15,335 nucleotides of DNA, taken from Desulfobacteraceae bacterium. GTDB taxonomy: Bacteria; Desulfobacterota; DSM-4660; Desulfatiglandales; HGW-15. Where the stretch lies: assembly GCA_003819975.1 (NCBI GenBank), contig RPPU01000030.1, positions 1 to 15,335 of the forward strand. Reading direction: 5' to 3'. The notes beneath the pieces are model-generated. The model was not told where the DNA came from. It worked only from the letters and a program-made list of their open reading frames with translations, and did not search any database. The translations under genes and the position numbers were made by a program. Numbering within the stretch: position 1 is the first letter of the stretch; every line of letters starts with the position of its first letter. Of this stretch, positions 12,547 through 15,335 are shown in pieces.

Positions 12547-13408
12547 TTTTGATATCAAAGCATTCGAAAGCGCGGTCGAGATTCAGTGGTGTCCGGGGTG
12601 CAGCAACTTCGGCATTCTGCAAGCTATTAAAAAAGCTTTTGTAGAACTACGCAAGGCGCCGCATGAAATTTGTCTGGTCTCGGGCATCGGTCAGGCAGCC
12701 AAGCTGCCCCATTACCTGAGGTGCAATCTTTTTAACGGCTTGCACGGCCGGGCCATTCCGGTAGCCACGGGCATCTGCGCAACCAATCCGAAGTTGACTA
12801 CCGTCGTGGTGACCGGTGACGGCGATTGTTACGGAGAGGGCGGCAATCATTTTTTGCATGCATTGCGGCGCAACCCGGATATGACGCTGGTGGTGCACAA
12901 CAATGAAGTCTACGCCCTGACCAAGGGCCAGGCTTCGCCCACGACGCAGATCGGCGAAAAAACCACGCTGCAAACCCGGGGCGTCGATATTCCGCCTTTG
13001 AACATGCCGGCGCTCGCCATCGGGCAGGGTTGCACCTTTGTGGCCCGGGGATTTGCCGGTGAGATCGAACATCTGAAAGAACTTCTGGTGGCGGCTGTCC
13101 GTCATCGCGGGTTTTCCTATATCGATGTGGTTCAACCCTGCATCACCTGGGGCACGCGACCCATGCAATGGTACCTGGAAAGGGTGTACAAACTGGACGA
13201 CGATCATGACCGGCGCGACCGCGAGGCGGCCCTGAAATTAACGACCGAATGGGAAAAGAAGATTCCGATCGGGATTCTTTACGAAGCGGAGCCGAGAGAG
13301 GCTTTTGGGGATTCTTTCCGGGCCAGGGTGACCGCAGAATTTCTGCCGACCTTAAGACCGATCGGGCCCGATAAGATCAACGAAATTTTGGTTGAATTCA
13401 AAGGGTGA
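12539..13408 (+). CDS. 2-oxoacid:acceptor oxidoreductase, beta subunit (TPP-binding)
   Basis: This 289-residue beta subunit binds thiamine diphosphate and Mg. The TPP motif reads VVVTGDGDCYGEGGNHFLHA, followed by VVHNNEVYALTKGQASPTT. In the related archaeal enzymes a 4Fe-4S cluster is held by CxxC, a Cys in a GIGC loop and a late Cys. Here C18-xx-C21 (WCPGC) and C201 (VVQPCITWG) are present, but the loop reads SGIGQAAKLPHYL with Gln52. Other Cys (C45, C62) are close and might replace it, or the cluster may differ. The start lies inside the alpha gene with GGAGG upstream (8-bp overlap), so the pair is translationally coupled. No delta/ferredoxin subunit gene is next to it; an external ferredoxin is the likely acceptor. 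Confidence 0.95.
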   Translation: MDSFDIKAFESAVEIQWCPGCSNFGILQAIKKAFVELRKAPHEICLVSGIGQAAKLPHYLRCNLFNGLHGRAIPVATGICATNPKLTTVVVTGDGDCYGEGGNHFLHALRRNPDMTLVVHNNEVYALTKGQASPTTQIGEKTTLQTRGVDIPPLNMPALAIGQGCTFVARGFAGEIEHLKELLVAAVRHRGFSYIDVVQPCITWGTRPMQWYLERVYKLDDDHDRRDREAALKLTTEWEKKIPIGILYEAEPREAFGDSFRARVTAEFLPTLRPIGPDKINEILVEFKG

Positions 13409-13430
13409 TGAAATCCCGGGAGAAAGCATC

Positions 13431-13556
13431 ATGATCTGGTTATTGTTGGTTTTGATCGGTGTCTCGATCCATTTTTTGGTCTCGGCAAACCGGAAGAAGG
13501 CAAAAATATCTTCGGCGCTTAAAGCATCGCGGGAGAGTGCTGACTCAGGTTCTTAA
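13431..13556 (+). CDS. Tiny membrane protein (41 aa)
   Basis: The ORF of 41 codons starts with ATG at 13431, preceded by GGGAGA at 9 nt, and ends in TAA at 13554-13556. Residues 1-19 are strongly hydrophobic (MIWLLLVLIGVSIHFLVS), followed by a basic cytoplasmic-type tail (NRKKAKISSALKASR), so it could be a single-pass membrane micro-protein. It lies 22 bp after the beta subunit and on the same strand, perhaps at the end of that operon. I know of no family. Such ORFs can also arise by chance, so confidence is modest. Confidence 0.45.
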   Translation: MIWLLLVLIGVSIHFLVSANRKKAKISSALKASRESADSGS

Positions 13557-13654
13557 AAAACAACCATTATTCGGCGGGCTCGGTATATTTATTTTTTAAA
13601 ATTAACCTGTCCTACCGCTAGATCCGGTCAATAAAAAAATAATCTTTCAGATTT

Positions 13655-13668
13655 TTGACTTAAGTCAA
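13655..13668 (+). promoter_or_regulatory. CRP/FNR-family operator (HcpR/FNR-like) upstream of hcp
   Basis: TTGACTTAAGTCAA is a perfect 14-bp palindrome with half sites TTGAC and GTCAA. CRP/FNR-type regulators, including the HcpR group that controls hcp in many anaerobes, bind sites of this plan. The centre (13661.5) lies 41.5 bp upstream of the start predicted from the TATAAT at 13691, the position expected for a class II activator. The regulator gene itself is not in the window. Confidence 0.75.
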
Positions 13669-13690
13669 GGCGCGGTTTCCAAAACAAACC

Positions 13691-13696
13691 TATAAT
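13691..13696 (+). promoter_or_regulatory. -10 box of the hcp promoter
   Basis: This is an exact TATAAT. A transcription start near 13703 is predicted, giving a leader of about 52 nt before the hcp ATG. There is no -35 consensus, as is usual when an FNR-type activator sits at -41.5. Confidence 0.7.
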
Positions 13697-13754
13697 CAAA
13701 GCCATGATGATGTTTTTTTGATTGTCACAACAATTTCAAATAAGGAGGATATTT

Positions 13755-15335
13755 ATGTTTTGCTATCAATGTGAACAGACGTTTAAAGGCGAAGGATGCA
13801 CCAAGATCGGAGTGTGCGGCAAACCCCATGATGTCGCGAGTTTACAGGACTTATTAATTCATGCGTTAAAAGGGCTTTCTTTATATGCGCATGAGGCGCG
13901 CAAAAAAAACGTGGTGAGCCCGGAGATCAACGATTTCACTTGCGGGGCGGCCTTTTCAACTCTGACCAATGTGAATTTCGATCCGGAGCGCTTTGTGCCG
14001 CTGATTCAACAGGCCGTTAAATATCGGGACGAATTGAAAGCCAAGGTCAAGGCGGCGGGCGGCAAAGCGGATTTTGCATATGATGCGGCCCATTTCAAGC
14101 CGGCAGCGACAGTCGCGGAACTGGTCAAACAGGGCGAGGCAGTCGGTTTAAAAGCAGATCCGGATTTGAATCCCGATATCCGGGCCTTGCAACACACGGT
14201 TATCTTCGGAATCAAGGGCATCAGCGCCTATGCCGATCATGCCAAGATCCTGGGCCAAACCGACGACCGGGTCTATGCTTTTGTACACGAGGCTTTGGCC
14301 GCCACTTTGAACAAAAACCTGACCCTGGATGACTGGGTCAAGTTGACGCTCCGGACCGGTGAAGCCAATTTATGGACCCTGGAACTGCTGGATAAGGGCA
14401 ATACCGGCACGTTCGGTCATCCGGCGCCGACTCAGGCGCCGCTAGGCGTGAAAAAAGGCAAGGCGATCCTGGTCTCGGGTCATGATTTGCTCGATCTGGA
14501 AGCCATCCTAAAGCAGTCTGCGGGCAAGGGTATTTATGTTTATACACATGGCGAAATGCTGCCGACCCATGCTTACCCGGGCCTGAAGAAGTATGCGCAT
14601 TTTTACGGCCATTTCGGCACGGCCTGGCAGAACCAGATCCGGGAGTTTCCCGAATTTCCGGGCGCCATCCTCATGACCACCAACTGCATTCAGAAACCCC
14701 AGGGTTCGTATTTCGATCATCTTTTCACAACGGGCCGGGTGGGTTGGCCGGGCGTGAAGCATATCGCGAGCCGCGATTTTTCGGCTGTGATCGAGAAAGC
14801 GCTGGCCATGCCGGGCTTTTCCGAAGACCGGTCCGCTAAAAGCGTGACCGTGGGCTTCGGGCATCATACCGTACTCGGAATCGCGGGCCAGGTGATCGAT
14901 GCGGTCAAAAGCAAAGCCATCCGGCACTTCTTTTTGGTGGCGGGCTGCGACGGCGCCAAGCCGGGCCGCAACTACTATACGGAATTTGTGGAAAAGGTTC
15001 CCTCGGATTGTGTGGTCCTGACCCTGGCCTGCGGCAAGTTCCGCTTTTTTGACAAGGAACTGGGCGATATCGGCGGCATCCCCAGGCTTTTGGACGTGGG
15101 GCAGTGCAACGACGCCTACTCGGCCATCCAGATCGCCGTGGCCCTGGCCAACGCCTTTGGATGCGGGGTCAACGACCTGCCCTTGTCCATGATCCTTTCC
15201 TGGTACGAGCAAAAGGCCGTGGCTATCCTCCTGACCCTCTTGCACCTGGGGATAAAGGATATCCGCTTGGGGCCCTCTCTGCCCGCGTTCATCACCCCCA
15301 ATGTCCTGGACGTGCTGGTGAAGAATTTCAACATC
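13755..15335 (+). CDS. hcp: Hybrid cluster protein (hydroxylamine reductase), 3' partial
   Basis: This is the cytoplasmic Fe-S/oxo hybrid-cluster enzyme, which reduces NO (or hydroxylamine in vitro) and serves in nitrosative stress defence. 527 codons are present, nearly the full length of the class I protein (about 540-550), and the frame leaves the window before a stop. The N-terminal cluster motif C3-xx-C6-x8-C15-x5-C21 (MFCYQCEQTF) is of class I. Hybrid cluster ligand regions are intact: the YTHGEMLPTHAYPGLKKY segment, TTNCIQKPQGS, VAGCDGAKPGRNYY, TLACGKFRFF and VGQCNDAYSA. AAGGAGG lies 6 nt before the ATG. The gene has its own promoter with an FNR/HcpR-like operator. Hcp often works with the reductase Hcr, which is not seen here and may lie downstream. 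Confidence 0.97.
   Translation, partial: MFCYQCEQTFKGEGCTKIGVCGKPHDVASLQDLLIHALKGLSLYAHEARKKNVVSPEINDFTCGAAFSTLTNVNFDPERFVPLIQQAVKYRDELKAKVKAAGGKADFAYDAAHFKPAATVAELVKQGEAVGLKADPDLNPDIRALQHTVIFGIKGISAYADHAKILGQTDDRVYAFVHEALAATLNKNLTLDDWVKLTLRTGEANLWTLELLDKGNTGTFGHPAPTQAPLGVKKGKAILVSGHDLLDLEAILKQSAGKGIYVYTHGEMLPTHAYPGLKKYAHFYGHFGTAWQNQIREFPEFPGAILMTTNCIQKPQGSYFDHLFTTGRVGWPGVKHIASRDFSAVIEKALAMPGFSEDRSAKSVTVGFGHHTVLGIAGQVIDAVKSKAIRHFFLVAGCDGAKPGRNYYTEFVEKVPSDCVVLTLACGKFRFFDKELGDIGGIPRLLDVGQCNDAYSAIQIAVALANAFGCGVNDLPLSMILSWYEQKAVAILLTLLHLGIKDIRLGPSLPAFITPNVLDVLVKNFNI

Noticed and set aside
14508..15245. Minus-strand 245-residue ORF antisense to hcp
   Set aside because: The plus strand encodes a fully conserved Hcp here; the antisense frame is open by codon bias only.

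Overview
The window is about 15.3 kb of bacterial DNA of intermediate GC content, densely coded, with good Shine-Dalgarno sites (GGAGG types) in front of most genes. The gene set points to an anaerobe, or a microbe of low-oxygen habitats, that must handle oxygen and nitrogen-oxide stress: a ferredoxin-type 2-oxoacid oxidoreductase, hybrid cluster protein, superoxide reductase, hemerythrin-like and ferritin-like proteins, a TlpA-like thioredoxin-fold protein and a rhodanese that appears to contain selenocysteine. No marker in the window fixes the phylum. The abundance of dispersed palindromic repeats fits a deltaproteobacterium-like or candidate-phylum genome (for example Omnitrophota), but that is only an impression.

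Layout. 1-2589: the 3' part of a GAF/HisKA_3/HATPase/receiver hybrid kinase, then a NarL-type response regulator. 2590-2984: a modular palindromic repeat element with six tandem 14-bp palindromes, then a separate long inverted repeat. 2985-4264 (minus strand): a small unknown protein, a STAS-like protein and a TlpA-like exported thioredoxin. 4629-5955: a second NarL-type regulator and a small exported protein. 6014-6171: a long hairpin and a candidate terminator. 6253-6672: an exported rhodanese whose frame is crossed by one TGA at a position normally held by Cys. 6673-7297: no confident gene. 7298-8093: a stand-alone receiver protein whose C-terminus is made of an inserted REP-like repeat, then a small unknown protein and a terminator. 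8320-9982: a Cys-rich small protein, a stand-alone CBM48 protein, a hemerythrin-like protein and superoxide reductase. 9983-10800: a second (empty) and a third (four-unit) copy of the palindromic element, flanking an encapsulated-ferritin-like protein and an overlapping small ORF with an LRAQ motif. 10876-13408: fused gamma/alpha and beta subunits of a 2-oxoacid:acceptor oxidoreductase. 13431-13556: a tiny membrane ORF. 13655-15335: an FNR/HcpR-like palindrome centred at about -41.5, a perfect TATAAT, and the hcp gene, which runs off the window.

How the parts may work together. Two-component proteins (one hybrid kinase, two NarL-type regulators, one lone receiver) sit next to redox and stress effectors. 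Superoxide reductase, the hemerythrin and ferritin-like proteins and Hcp would detoxify superoxide, O2, iron and NO-derived species. The 2-oxoacid oxidoreductase would provide low-potential electrons. The regulatory links are inferred from proximity only. The two points most worth following up are the candidate selenoprotein rhodanese and the three-copy family of modular palindromic elements with 6, 0 and 4 internal units, two of which begin directly at a stop codon.
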